64,000 bases of DNA from Holacanthus passer (Eukaryota > Chordata > Actinopteri > Pomacanthidae). Position 1 is the first letter of the stretch, and every line of letters begins with the position of its first letter. The notes below the pieces were generated by a model, which saw only the letters and a program-made list of their open reading frames with translations, was not told the DNA's origin and did no database searches. Location of the stretch: assembly GCA_025331565.1 (NCBI GenBank), contig JAFREQ010000011.1, positions 15,768,001 to 15,832,000 of the forward strand. Reading direction: 5' to 3'. Position numbers and translations under genes: made by a program. Positions 48,859 to 62,130 of the stretch are shown piece by piece.

Positions 48859-51800
48859 CCTGTGACTTTTCCTGTAACTTCTGTACATAGAGCCAAGACT
48901 ACAAACAGTGAAGTGATCATACACCAAACAGAGCAGTAAAACTTTCATGAATCAGAGACAAGCACGTGACAGGTAAAGGGAAACAAGCAGGAGATTTGAC
49001 TTTTGTCAAAGGAAACTAAATGGATGGGGCTCCAGGCTGTCCCCTCTAACAAAATACAATGTGTTCAAAACATATATGAAAATATATGAATATGAAGAAG
49101 CCACAGGTACTGTATGTTTCTGGACTATTATTCTGTGAGAGAAACATTTCTATGCAATTTAATACGGAGCAACGGCACAGTTGGCATTTGCTCATAACCG
49201 CGGTAATTTTCTGGGCAATAGAACAGACAAAACTACCTGCTACTACTGAAAACAGTTTCTGTGTACAGCCACATCCCAGAATGCATAGCGCACCTGGCTA
49301 CAGCAGCCGGTTGTTTGGGTGCAATTACTGTGTTCAGGCCTGCCTAAACGAATCACACCAAGTGGGAAAATGAAACAGAGTCTAATTTAACTAAAGACTA
49401 AATTAAAAAGCGTAAAACACTCTAGGTCTTGTTTCTTAGTTAGAGGTTAAATAAAGCTGCCCATACATGCCTGCAGTACATTATAATAATATTAAACAGC
49501 CTTCGTAAACATTCCCAGAAAAATGTCATCAACACAATGCTTGGCAGACACGGTTAAAAAACTGTGTACAAGGAAACAGGAAAAATTTAGGGTCTACCTT
49601 TTCACTTGTGCCCTTTGTAATAATTATAACTTTCAAGTTTTTCATGCTCCCATTTAGCAGCTGTATCATAACCTTAAACACTTGAACCTCGTCAGACCTA
49701 ATGAGTCTGTTCTAATCTGTTTCACCACCAGATTCACTACCTTCAGAGAATAATGCATCAAACAAGTGGATGACAAATGTGCTCATGGGGATTTTACTAA
49801 TCCAGACACAGTGTGACACATGGTGCAGTCCACATGTAATATGGCTCACTGAATAGTACTGGCACTGAGTCTGACACTTGCTTAAGAGGGATTCTACCCA
49901 AGAAAGGTCCTGCAAAACGGACTGAGTCATCATCATTTTTGAGGTCGAATGCTTAAAGGTTATGTGTAATGAGGCAGAGACTGTGAATTTAAAGTCCAGC
50001 TTTTGGGTTAAATAAATGACATCCATGGTATACCTAAGGCACTGAATACTAATATGAGCATGTGCATGGACACATGGACGGAAATTCTTTATTTCTTCAC
50101 CACTAATGCCACTAAAGCCTGGACTAAGCACAGCATGTACATAATTCATTTTGTGTCAGTCTAGTTGCATACTGTTTGTTGTGCAGCTGGAAAAATGGCA
50201 TTTCAGAAGAGGTTATCAACAGCATGTGCTGATGAAAGGAGAGGGGAGAACTTCAGCAGTGCTCTCCCCTCTGTAAATGTCACAGCAAAAGAAATCTGCA
50301 CAGTCATACATGAAAGCACTGGCATGCATCAGCCCACACATTTGCGTACAAAACAAAACACGTGTGTTTTCAGGCTGCATTCAGAAATGACTGCGATGTC
50401 AAGAGCCTGAGAACTATTTATCATAATGATGATGATAAATTTTGTAGTGTGGTGAGCATTATTACGAATAGGTATAACAAGATTGTTCATGATGGTTTCT
50501 ACCTACATGTACACTCATTAGTTAGAGCAATTATCTGTGTCACCAAAAACAAAACCCAGTTGTTAAAAACTAAATGAGTTTGACCCCCATCTTCTTCCAT
50601 TTGTTTCCCTGTGGGCCAGGATTCTGACCTCAGATTACTCATCTGTTCCTAGATTTGTAAGCCTTTTTCATGGAAGCACTCTGTTGCTTTTCAGCACAAC
50701 AAGCTGCTTAATGTGTGTCCACAAAACACCCAGGGATCAAAAAGCATGATACAGCTACTTACGAACAAAATCCTTCCTATGCAACTAAATGTGTGTGCAT
50801 GATCAAACGACTTTAAGGTAAAACAGGAAGCTGCTCAGTTGCTTTGTCATGTCAAGAAATAGAATAGAATTTAATAGCCTGTTTTTAACAATAAGCAATG
50901 ACGTTCTATGAGCCTCAGGGTACCACTGCATTAAGGTACAGCCCACCAAAATAAAACTGACGGAAAAACTGGATCACACACTTAAAATTTAACGCTTTCT
51001 GACTGACACTAACAATTTTTTCAGCTGTTAAACATCAGCAGACACAGCACACACTTGAGGAGAAGTTTGATGTGGGGAGCACACATGATGACAAGGTGAA
51101 GATGTCGATTACAGACTACTTGAGTTCTAACCCCTTCATCGTCTGCTAAATCTCACAAAAACACAGTCTTGTGGTAAAGCGACAACATATAACGCAAACA
51201 AACATCTGTCTGCTTTTTCTTCCCCTTTCTCACACTCAGCTCTTCTTGACTGTTGCCAGCCGGTCCCTTTTTGGATTTGACATCTTAAGTATCATTACAT
51301 CGAGACTTCAGGACTTGCCCAGAATCAAGAGGTAAAAATCAAATGTTTGAAATAACTTTGATGCTCTCAGATGCACTGGAAAGCAAGTGAATAAAGCCCT
51401 TAATCCTCAAAATTACAAGTTAATTTGTGCCAACTGTCTGCCGTCGTTCCAAACTAATGCAGGCTCAGTCTGATTCTGAACATCAGTCAAAATGTGAGTA
51501 GGACTGGCCTAACAAATCAGATAACATTTACATCATGTGCTTTGTGTTGCAACATCAGTCATTCCAGAGGGACGGCCACTAAATCAGCAAGACATTTTTC
51601 ATCATTCTTGCTTTTGTAGCCTTTTTTTCCCCAATGATGTGTTTGTTTCTAGCTCTCTTTTTATGTCTGTCTGCAACTACTCTATATAAGCTTTTTTTTA
51701 TTATTCACTTTCCTTAGTAGCATTTAAAAAAACAACCCCCCCTCTATGCCTGTTCTTGCTTTGAACTTCTGCTTTGCCTCCTGTACGCCTGCCTGCCTCT

Positions 51801-52613
51801 TTGCCCGCGAGTGGTTCATTATATAACGCCTGAGTCTTCCTACTGGGGGACATTTGGAGTCTGTTAGGATCCTACACTGGGTGGGGGATGACATGTGCAT
51901 GTGAGGGATTGGTATCTGTAAACAATCTGTCTGATGGTGCCACTGAGCATGCAGGACTATCTTCTGCAGCAATAGCTAACGAAACATCTGGCCCTGGTGA
52001 TGCATTTGTGACACTGTTTTGGGAGGACAGCCATTGTTTCAGGCACAGGAAGAAATGGATTGATACTGGTGTTCCAGGTTTCACTGAAAAAATAGGACAT
52101 AAGGCCTGGAAAGATAGACTAGCTTTGAATTGAGCTGTCTGCAGGGAGATAAGGAGGAACTGAAATGGTGTAATATTGGCTGCAGTATGCACGCAGTGGA
52201 GCACGTCTGTAACTGTTAATAGAACAAAAGAGAGGGCTTACAAAAGACTCACCAGTAGCCATTTTAGTCCACCAGAACACATTTATCCCATTTCTATCCT
52301 GAATTAGCAACAGCTGCATTCTGCTATTTTTCAGATGTTTCACACCAGAACTGAATAAGCATATTACAAGGCGACACACAGTTTGTATGTCTTAATTAAG
52401 TATCATCCATATCACAAATTAGACATTCTGAAGACTGAAAGACAGCAAAACTTGACTCAGTGTTTTTTGAGATGACTGGCTATACAGAGGCTATAGATTA
52501 TATTCATCATCTTAGCCGTACATACATTCATGCATATATATTCATGTATTCAATAAGTGAGATCACACACCTCAGGCTTTTCAATACACATGTACATGCT
52601 GTGTGCACATTCC

Positions 52614-52615
<2 letters not shown>

Positions 52616-52674
<59 letters not shown>
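52616..52674. repeat. (AC)n microsatellite
   Basis: About 29 perfect AC units. Confidence 0.97.
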
Positions 52675-52676
<2 letters not shown>

Positions 52677-52835
52677 TAACTTCCTGCTGCAAGGTTACTG
52701 GAAGATAGAAAGAAAAAAAGACTGCTGTGGCTCTCTCCTTGCTCCAGATGAGCCAGTAGAAATCATGAGGGAGTTACTGGTCTAATTAAATTCAACACAT
52801 GCAGGCTAAGTGTGCTAGAAGGGGACTAAAGACAA

Positions 52836-52865
52836 GAGGAGGAGGAGGAGGAGGAGGAGGAGAGG
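52836..52865. repeat. (AGG)n microsatellite
   Basis: About nine AGG units within a purine-rich stretch. Confidence 0.95.
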
Positions 52866-53309
52866 AAAAATATAAAAAATATAACAGAACAAGAGTAAAT
52901 GACTAACAACAGTCCTGTTAATCTAGTCTAGTAACATGAAGATGGAAAACTCTGCAAAACAGGCTTTAGATTAATGGTATCATTTTGTCTCAATACAGTG
53001 TTTTTCATTCCACACATGATCACGCTGTCATTTTACCAGCCCATGTTAAAGCACAGATTGTTGAACTGAGAAATAATCTACCTTTCTTATTTGCAATTTT
53101 AGAAATATTAGGTAATATTTAAGACAGTTTGTCAAATAATTCCCATATGCAAAAATCCCTACTACTAATCTGAATATACTGGAAACTAACAAATACCTAA
53201 CAGGTACAAACAACTGGGAGATATTTGTGTTTTTGGACTGCCATTCTACAACATGTCCTGGGATGGGCACAACTGCAAGAAAATGACCTATATTGAGCAA
53301 ATTTGTACC

Positions 53310-53470
53310 ACCTCATGGTTCCATGCCTCCACCAATAAGTCAAGTTGCAGTTTACATCCATGTCTGTCCAGACTCATATACTGTAATATATGTAGTGAAG
53401 AAGGACTTTAATAAAATGTATTAAACATGTATGATTCCAGTGAATAATTTCCAGTGAGAAACATGCTGTC
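53310..53470 (+). repeat. probable dispersed fish repeat fragment
   Basis: TGCCTCCACCAATAAGTCAA, CATCCATGTCTGTCCAGACT and AGTGAAGAAGGACTTTAATA are wordings I know from a common teleost repeat. The opening resembles that at 40517. Boundaries are approximate. Confidence 0.5.
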
Positions 53471-53480
53471 TTCACTTAGA

Positions 53481-53695
53481 GATGACTTTTACAGAGGAGT
53501 ACAGAGGAATGATAGTGAGCTTCATCACATGGTGCAACGGTAATCACGTGAAGCACCTGAAGGAAGTGAAGAGGGTGGACTCATTCGAGTACCGTGGGGT
53601 CCAAATCAATAAAAAAAACAGACTGGACTCACAACACTGAAGCCCTCTTGAGGAAGGGACAGCACAGACTGTTCTTCCTCAGGAGACTCAGGATA
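53481..53695 (+). pseudogene. LINE reverse-transcriptase C-terminal fragment (L2/Rex1-like), broken
   Basis: The + strand reads an Arg/Val-rich approach, then FEYRGVQI at the place of the conserved Y-L-G-V-x-I motif. After a frame change it continues NTEALLRKGQHRLFFLRRLR. This matches the pattern N-T-E-A-L-x-K-K-G-Q-x-R-L-F-F-L-R-R-L-R found downstream of the palm domain in L2- and Rex1-type non-LTR retrotransposons. It is truncated on both sides and frameshifted near 53630, so it is a dead fragment. Confidence 0.75.
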
Positions 53696-54994
53696 CAAAA
53701 TTAATTTGACTTGACTTTGTTAAACTTGTTATGCTGCATGTCTATTAGTGTGTAAGTTCACTGAGAGAGACAAACAGAGTCAAATTGAGGAGGCAAGACA
53801 CTGTGGCAGATAGCAATTCATGTTTCTAATTCTCAACCCCAACATCCCCTTAATCTCATTAACAACTGTATTTCATGTGCATTTAAATATTTATGTATAA
53901 AAAGGTATATTAGAGTAATACAGATGTGTACACCTTCACCAAGCAAAGCCAAGAAAACTGCTTTTTGAAGATTCCTTTGAAATGAGAGATGGTCTAAGCA
54001 GCTAGAATTGCAAGTGCAGTTTGATGAAAAAGTATTACAAATTTTAGCTGTGACGCTCCAGAGACATCTGTGCAAAATTATTAAAAAACTTGCATACATG
54101 TGCCCAAAAAATAACACTCCAATATTGTTTCCAATAGCTTCGCACCTGCTCAACTAAAGTGGCCAATATGGTTAATCGTCCATTGTTTCATTTCCCATCA
54201 TACTGATATGAAGAAAGGAGAAAATGTTTTGAACCAGCGTGTACAAAAGGTAATGCATTACCCTCACATACTGAACAGTCTACATGTGGCAAGGAGCAAC
54301 TTAAACATGGAACCTAACAGACTGTGAAACAAGTCCTCACTCAGCAAGACACTTAAAACCTTCTCAACCAATCACCAGGCAACACACAAAAAATATAATG
54401 ACTGACAGGTGACGACCAGGGACAGATAAAAGCTATTAGTCACTGTCTCTGCATCACACACACACGTGTACATGCACAAACACACTTCATGCATCTTTTC
54501 ACCTGGATAAAATTTATTAGAAAAACACATATGCTTATTATTACATATTATGCTGATCAACATGACATTACACTGCAAATGGGTGTCAATGTCAAGTGAG
54601 TGCCTGCAGTTGCTTACATGCTGCCCAGCTTATGTTTATCCCAGGTACGTTTCATGAAGTAGTCACAAAATCCAAAATATTCTTCTTCCCAGAAAGCTAT
54701 CAACTATTTTTGAGAGGCAATTAATAACTTTGGGCATTGAAACTCATAATTTAAAAATCATATAACTTGGTGTTTGTGAAGTGCACATATAGCGGAGTAC
54801 ATCTAACATTGGTCCAGCGAACTCTGGAGGGAGCACAGTAATCTTCACGTTGCCATTTCATGAATTTGTACATAAAAAAAATTGCACCTACTTTTCACAT
54901 TCAAGACAAATTAGGGAGGATAGTAAAGAAAAGCTACAAATGCAGAACAAAAACATCTAAAGGTTATATTCGTAATCACATGATGTTTTGAGTC

Positions 54995-55065
54995 AATTTT
55001 ATTCATATAGCTCAAAATCTCAAATTTTCCTCGAGGGGCTTTATGATCTACACAGCATAAAACCA
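54995..55065 (+). repeat. short fragment of 'TTTATTCATATAG' fish repeat
   Basis: GTCAATTTTATTCATATAGC and TCGAGGGGCTTTATGATCTA resemble the dispersed repeat at 41428. Only about 70 bp is recognisable. Confidence 0.5.
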
Positions 55066-56229
55066 ACACGTTATCCTTAGAATCAGTTCTTCAAAAAAGA
55101 ACTGAGAACAACCTCATTGCATTTGAACATAAGGCAGAATTAGGAGTGATTGAATTTCAACTGTCCTCAAATAACATGACAGTCTTCTCCCTCTCAGTTG
55201 CTACCTATACACCCCACTCTCATCCTCCTCACCGCTCGCTCTCTTTCCTCTCCTCTGTTTTCTACAAATTCTTCCGCTGGTAGGCAAGCTTACAAAATCA
55301 AAATGAGCTATTTATAATGCTACCGAGCATCATCTATGATTTCCTGTCATTTCCAACAAGACAAGAAGAAATAAATGAATACTCACTGTACCTGTCCTTG
55401 GCTAAGGTCTCCTATTCAAGATTTTGTTTTTGTGAAAAAATGACTGTCAAGTCTGCTTTTGCACCGTGTTTGTCGCTATGCTACACAGAGGTGATGATGA
55501 CACAGCAAAATGTAATGCACTGCGACGCTAACAGATTCTCTCTTGACGATATGAGATATGACACAGCAGAGCAAGGTACTGTATGGGCTTTCTCTGTAGC
55601 CTGTTTGTTTTTCTTGTTCACATCTGCTGTTCTTCTAAATGATTGTTAAATCATATTTCAAATACCATGATCAATTTTAGGAGCATAAAGGAATACTTTA
55701 AAACAGGAGTATTTTTGCATGAGTTTGCATTAAGTGCCTTCACATGGAAAAAGGAACTGTGGTATTTTCAAACTGCAGGACACGGACTGATTAAAATTCA
55801 TTATACAGTATTTATACAGTTTATTCCTGCACTGATGTGGAAATGAAAACATCCCGTTGACTTAAATTTACATCTTCTCAGACCTGTATTATCTACCCTC
55901 AGGTTAAAAGAGCAGTGGAATATGTCACCGCATGCTTGCCGTGTTACTATCCCAGATATCTAAAACTGTGTTTAAGGGCATTAAGTTTTAGAGGACAATG
56001 CTGGTCTAGTTTTCCTTCGTTCATCCATTTTCAGTCTGTGTGGGCATTAGTGTGCACGTCTCACCTGTATGTTTTGTGTGCTTTAGAACGGGACATAAAG
56101 AAACCAACTGAGGACTGACACTCTGCTCCGGAGCTGTCTGGCTGTCTTGGTGCAGTGGAGCTGATGGTTGAGGTCACACAGTCATCCCAGCCCCAACAGA
56201 GGCACAATCAATTTCCTATGACAGCCTGT

Positions 56230-56720
56230 CTAACAGTGTGGCTGACCAACTAAATGTATGACTGAACAACTGACTTGCTGACTGGATGAATGCATGAATG
56301 ACTGAACGACTTGGTGGCTAAGCAAATGGCTGACTGGTTGTTTGACTGACTGTCTAGCTGTACTGACATACCTTTGAATGTTTTTTTTTCCGGGGGCACA
56401 CACTGACTAACTGGCTGTCTATTGAACTGGCTGACAAGTCAGCCAACCAGACAACAAGCCAGTGACCCCGTCACTCAGTTGGTGCTATGATCATTCAGTC
56501 GATCGGACAAGCACGAAAACATTCCCCTAACCAGCCGGTGAAATTATCAATTCAACAGCCACTGACTGTACTAAGCCAGACAAGCAGCCACACAGAAAAG
56601 CAGACAGCGAACAGATCAAGGAGGAGAGGTGATAATGTTCCCTATTAATCCAGTCACCGTGCCAAGTAGTCAGTTAGCTAATGCGGTGAAGACAGCAAGC
56701 CAGCAAACACACATGATCAG
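56230..56720. repeat. degenerate GACTG/CTGAC array with a strand switch
   Basis: The left half is full of CTGACTG, ACTGGCTG and TGACTGA words and the right half of their complements (CAGCCA, CAGTCA, AGCCAG). The switch point is a perfect inverted repeat, GGCTGAC-AA-GTCAGCC, at 56429-56444. It is a decayed short-unit satellite arranged as an inverted pair. Confidence 0.65.
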
Positions 56721-57595
56721 CTATGGCAGTGAAGCCTGCTGCTATGACGGAACCAGTCAGTAAGTGTGACAGAAGAGAGACTGTAGACTTCATGCTGCCA
56801 ACAGATGGCCTGACTGTGTGAAAAGGTGTGCAATACAACATCTCCATCTAGAGAAATGACAAGACAAGGGGATTTGATTTCAACCAAAAATCTGAGTTTG
56901 ATATACAGCATAAACATACATGCATGATATATATGTACATGCAGATATACATATATTCAGACATGTGTATATTTATCTAATGCACATGCAGATAAATGCT
57001 CAGAGATCAAACAGATCTCCTAACATGGATCCATTCTGCAGGAGTATTATTTCTATCACAGATCATCCTCATCTCTCCTCTCCCTCTCTAACAGAGCACC
57101 TGCTTCTTAACTACCTTTCGTCATACAAGGCTATCATATTATCCAAGTTCTGTACCCACAAAACACAGATACATATGGAACAACATGTAGAGATTCATAT
57201 TCACACATGACTGCCTCCCGACATGCAGATGATTTTTGCCAACAAAATCAAAAGTGACTAACAAAACCGGCAAACACAGATAAGCTGTTTATTCATTTAC
57301 ATTTTACACGAGGACAATGTATACTTACATGGCACCAGGGTTATCACCACCATCACCGTGACGTGAAAATCCTCCCACCTAAAAATGATATTGCAACGGC
57401 ACATGCAGCGGCGGACTAACCACCACAGCCGTGTGCAGTATGTGTGTGTGTGTATGTGTGTGTGAGTGAGTGTAGGTGTGCGTGAGTGTGTGGAGACTCG
57501 CTAAGCTGCACACTCACCGCTCCTGCCTCAGCTGGGGCTGTCTCAATGCACAGCCTGTACCATGTCGGCAGGCGGCAGGGGTGGGCGTGTGTGTC

Positions 57596-57600
<5 letters not shown>

Positions 57601-57665
<65 letters not shown>
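57601..57665. repeat. (GT)n microsatellite
   Basis: About 32 perfect GT units. Confidence 0.97.
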
Positions 57666-57667
<2 letters not shown>

Positions 57668-57954
57668 CAGTGCTGCATAGCAGAGAGGCTGCTCTTCACT
57701 TGACAAAGCTGTCCCTTGACTGAATAGAGGGATCAAGATGGATGGAAAGATGACCTGATGGATGGATTGATGAGGATAGAGAAGGATGAGAGTTTGGCAG
57801 CATGGGGAAAGAAAATAAAAGAAGGGAACAGCTATGACAGATACTCTCTATATCTCTCTCTCTGTGACTCTTTATTACTCCCTCTGTGTGACATTTTGCC
57901 CTCAGAGCAGAGCAGGAGGTCCACTGTAGACATGCACGCAATCTCAATTTAGAA

Positions 57955-58205
57955 ATGACTGGAGAAGGAAGAGAGGTGGAGAAAAAACAGGGAGATAGAT
58001 GATGCAGGAGAGGATGAAAGGAAGAGAAGCACTGGAGCATGAAAAGTGAAAGGAGAAAGAGAAAGAGGGATAGAAAGAGATCAGATATTTTAAAAAATAA
58101 GAGTGAAGGGAGAAAACTGAAGGGATGGGTAAAAGAGACGAGAATGAAAGAAGGAACGAGTGAAAAGCAGAGATGGAGGAGAGGGAAGAGGAGGAGGGGA
58201 GGGTA
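57955..58205. repeat. purine-rich block
   Basis: About 250 bp dominated by GA-rich words on the + strand. The long opposite-strand open frame (57696-58367) is a Ser/Leu/Phe low-complexity product of this bias. Confidence 0.75.
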
Positions 58206-59689
58206 GCTTTCAAGGACATGGATCGTTGTCAGGCTCATTCTTGGCTTCCTCAGATCGGGATACCCATACGACACACACAAACCTGCATACAGCTCACCCC
58301 AGCGGACATGGTTGCTACAGGACATAATGCTTTGGTGTGCCTGTGCATGTGTGTGTGGCTCTACCACGACACACGCAGATTCAAAAACACACCTGTTATG
58401 CCCCAGCCAGTCATCTGGCTATCCAGCAAGCCAGCCACGACAGCAGAGGATAACAGCTTTGTGTCATGTTGGCGTCACGTCACTATCCTACATCTCTTCC
58501 TGTCACAGCTTGCAGGGAGAGAAGGGGGGAGAAGGGGAGCCAGAGCCTTACTGTATCAACTGTGCCCCCCTCTCTTATTTATCTGCTGTTTTTTCTCTGT
58601 TTTCTCAGTGTCTATGTTTTCTTTCTCTCACTGTGTAACACTCTCTGTCTCCACTGTTGTGTCACAGGTGTATTATGTAAATAACAGATTTTGGACAGCA
58701 CCAGCATCACAAGCAGCATTTCCCCACTTTAGGTTATTCTCACGAGGATGAATATATATTAAAAACTGAGCTGAGCTGTGCATATCCAGGCTGAGCTGGG
58801 ACAGCTGATACAATACACAGCATATGCTGACATTCCTACAGTACTGTGGAGGTCTCCGTTTTTGTAAGCTGTACAGTAGCTCTGCTGCTGCACAATTGTT
58901 ACACTTGAGAGGGAGTACATCCCCGGTTATCAGACAAGTTTTGAGCCACAAAATTAAACGTTCAGCACAATGTTTGCAAGAAAGAGAATAAAGGGGCCAC
59001 TGCGTGGCTGTTCAAAGAAAGACTGGATTCTGTCATGGTTAATGTCAAGCTCTGAGGCTTGCTTGCTTACTTAGCAAACATCAACTACTACAAACATCTC
59101 ATTGTGTCTGGAATTAATCTGAGACTCCATGTCTTACAGTTGCCTTTTACTGCAGGGGATCACTTCAAAGAAAGAAATTCATACTTCAACTGGTTTAAGA
59201 GTTGTTGTTGTTGCCTACTGTTGATATTGACCAAAATATTGTATATATCATGCATATATGCTGTGTAGGTGAACTGATCTAATTAAGGACATGGAGCACC
59301 TTTCTGATCTAATCAGATAAAACAGAAATTCATATCACAATCAATTTGTGGAAGCAGGATAAAAAGTTTTCTCATCAAAGCAACACCTTGACTCTAGCAT
59401 CACCAAGAGAGAGTTGCCACAGCAGTTGCAGCAATGCAGGTGAAGGCAGGTTGAATAGAGAAGAAAAGAAGAGAATAGAAAGGAAAGCCAGTGTTTGGCA
59501 TTCCTGAAAAAGGGTTTTATGTTATTATGGTGACTGAATAACTTTGTACCAACTTTGAGCATTTAGTTCGTATATGATGGTGGTACTTATAGTGAAGAAG
59601 CCTACAGTGGGGTATGGACTATGTAAGTGTTAAAGAACAACTGTTAAGGCCATTAATCTTGGAGAGGATAGGGAAAGAGGGAGGTTCAG

Positions 59690-59691
<2 letters not shown>

Positions 59692-59736
<45 letters not shown>
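59692..59736. repeat. (AG)n microsatellite
   Basis: About 22 AG units. Confidence 0.97.
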
Positions 59737-59742
<6 letters not shown>

Positions 59743-60950
59743 CAGTGATGGGGATCAGAAACAGGCCCTGAATATCAATGCAGCTTGTCTGAGAGAATTC
59801 AGGGCTGCAGTGCACCAAAACCTGGTAGAAAGAGCACAAGAGGACAATAGCATCACAGGCCGCCAGAGCTGGAGGTACCAGTCCTCACAGTCAAGACCAC
59901 CCATACTAAATCACCACGCTGCTCCACCCACATAAGGCATAACACCTTCAAGACATTCCCCCTATTTGAATTTGCTATTTGACTTTATATGTAAAATTGT
60001 CATTCTAGATTTGAACTAAAAAAAAAGATAGTTGAGATAGTTTATGAACTCAGATGTGCAGAGAGCTACTGCTGCACATCCTTCCTCTTAAAGAACAGAC
60101 CTCTTTTTTAGCAGAAATATACTATAGCACTTGTCACATTAATATGAAAGTCAGCTTCTCCCCACCTAAAACCTGCAGGTAGGCCAATTTTAAATACATG
60201 CTGCAGGCACGCCTTCGCACTCAAGAAAACACACACACACGTATCTAGCTTAAGAGAAATTTAGCCCCTCCATCTTAATTAAATGACAGTCATTCCTGAA
60301 GCCTATTAGACACATTAGCATAAGGCTCCTCATACTCTTTGTCCTTCTCTCTATAAATGGCCTCTTCACTCTCTCCCATAAAAGCTCCATTTCCTTCCAG
60401 AAGGGATCTGTTAACCCATAAAGTGCCATGTTTACCTCGGGTCAATCAGACAGCTCATATCCTGGTCACTAGCTACCACCCAATAACCATTAGCTTTATT
60501 AATTGCGGAAGCCTCAGACCATCTCCTGAGTGCTGTAGTAAAATAAGATCATGCACTGTGCCTGTGTGCGAGTACGCACACATGCAGTTATTGAGATGAC
60601 TCCCAAAGGTCTCTAACCTTTCTCTATGAGGGGTCACCGTCACACACACTCCCTCTTATCTAATATATTACTCACACACTGCATGTCTGTACTTCCTTGC
60701 AGCAATAATCTCAGACAGTTATGAAGAGTGAAAGCCCAGAGCCAATTCTACAGCAGTGTGTTAAGAGTCTGGGTGGCTGCAACATGCAAGCTGTGAGATC
60801 ATTTTCTTTCACGTTACTTTTGACATATTTCATTAACCAAGACAACTGCCATACTAGTGACTCATGCAGAACACATACATTGATGTACGATTTGCAAAAT
60901 GAGCCCCTGAAACACAAGAACGTTTAGAAGAATTCAAAATGAGCGTGTTA

Positions 60951-61290
60951 GTGCAGCAACAATTAGTCGATTAGTGAATCAAACGAGAAATAATCTGCAG
61001 CTATTTTGATAACTGATTAATTGTTTCAGTCATTTGTCAAACATTTGCTGGTTTCAGATTCTTAAACATATGGATTTGCCACTTTTCTTTGTCATTTATG
61101 ACAGTAAATGAAGATTTTGGACTGCTGGTCGGACAAAAGAAGCAAATTACAGATGTTACTATGGGTTCTGGGAAATTATGATGAGCATTTTCCACAATTT
61201 GACATTCAACAGACTTAACGATGAATCAATTAATTGTGAAAATAATCAGGCAAATTAATTGATAATATTAAAAAATTAATCATGTCCTGA
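60951..61290 (-). repeat. 'GGGCTGCAACTAA' family repeat, nearly full copy
   Basis: GTGCAGCAACAATTAGTCGA opens the block, and ATCAATTAATTGTGAAAATA with TTAATTGATAAT closes it. The interior has GACTGCTGGTCGGACAAAAG and TTCTGGGAAATTATGATGAG. The order of blocks is the reverse of the copies at 20312 and 27066, so this copy points the other way. Confidence 0.75.
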
Positions 61291-61891
61291 TTTCTGAACC
61301 TTCTTCACTGCTAAGGAACATTGTGGCTGAGATGGTGAAAAATCAAGACACAACTGCAGACAGATGATCAGAAACCTGGATACAGGAATATGAAAAAACA
61401 GCATACTCATACTTCAAGTGAACATTATATACCAAATGAAATCAAAAATAAGACTGAAAAAGTAGGAATTAATGTGACTTTTCTTGCAGACAACAAAAGT
61501 CATATGTATTAACAAAAAAATTTCCACTCCCTCTAAACATAAAGCTTTTCCCACTACTAAAAGATTAGCATGCAAACAACATGCTCAGTGAGATTTATCA
61601 CATCTCCACTATGTAAATCTCTAATCCAATCAAATTTTTTGCTGCCTTTCTCCAACCTGCATGATGACATTAGTTTAACATGTGCTCACAATCAGCCATT
61701 CACCACTGTGCCTTTTTAAGCTGTGCATAATGCGTAGAGAATAATAAACGATTAAAATAAAAAAGATAGGAAGATAAGCAGTCTATTATTATTAACTGTT
61801 GACTGAAGACGATATTTAACATACAATACGGAGCTTTATGGTGTTGCAGAACCATATTCTTCATTATTATCATCAATTCCCTTCCAGGACA

Positions 61892-62130
61892 GGCTGCAAC
61901 TCGCGATTATTTTCATTAGTGATTAATCTACTATTTTCTCAATTAATCGATTAGTCGCTCAATTAACAGAATGTCAGAAAATAATGAAAAATATCTCAGA
62001 GCCCAAGGCCAACCATTAATCCAAATACCATAATCATCGTGTAAGACAAAATAAAAGCAACAAATCTGCATGTTTGAGAAGGTGGAGACCTGGAGAAATG
62101 TTAACAATTATCAATTATCTAAAAAGTACT
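61892..62130 (+). repeat. 'GGGCTGCAACTAA' family repeat, 5' part
   Basis: GGCTGCAACTCGCGATTATT and TTAATCGATTAGTCGCTCAA, followed by AGAATGTCAGAAAATAATGA, match the start of the family. The copy becomes unrecognisable after about 62130. Confidence 0.75.

Noticed and set aside
51872..52204. Open frames on both strands with reasonably mixed composition
   Set aside because: I looked for retrotransposon or gene exon motifs and found none I could name. No splice signals support an exon.
57696..58367. 223-codon open frame on the minus strand, the longest in the window
   Set aside because: It is the complement of a purine-rich block, giving a Ser/Leu/Phe/Pro-rich low-complexity product with no recognisable domain. 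The absence of stops follows from base composition.
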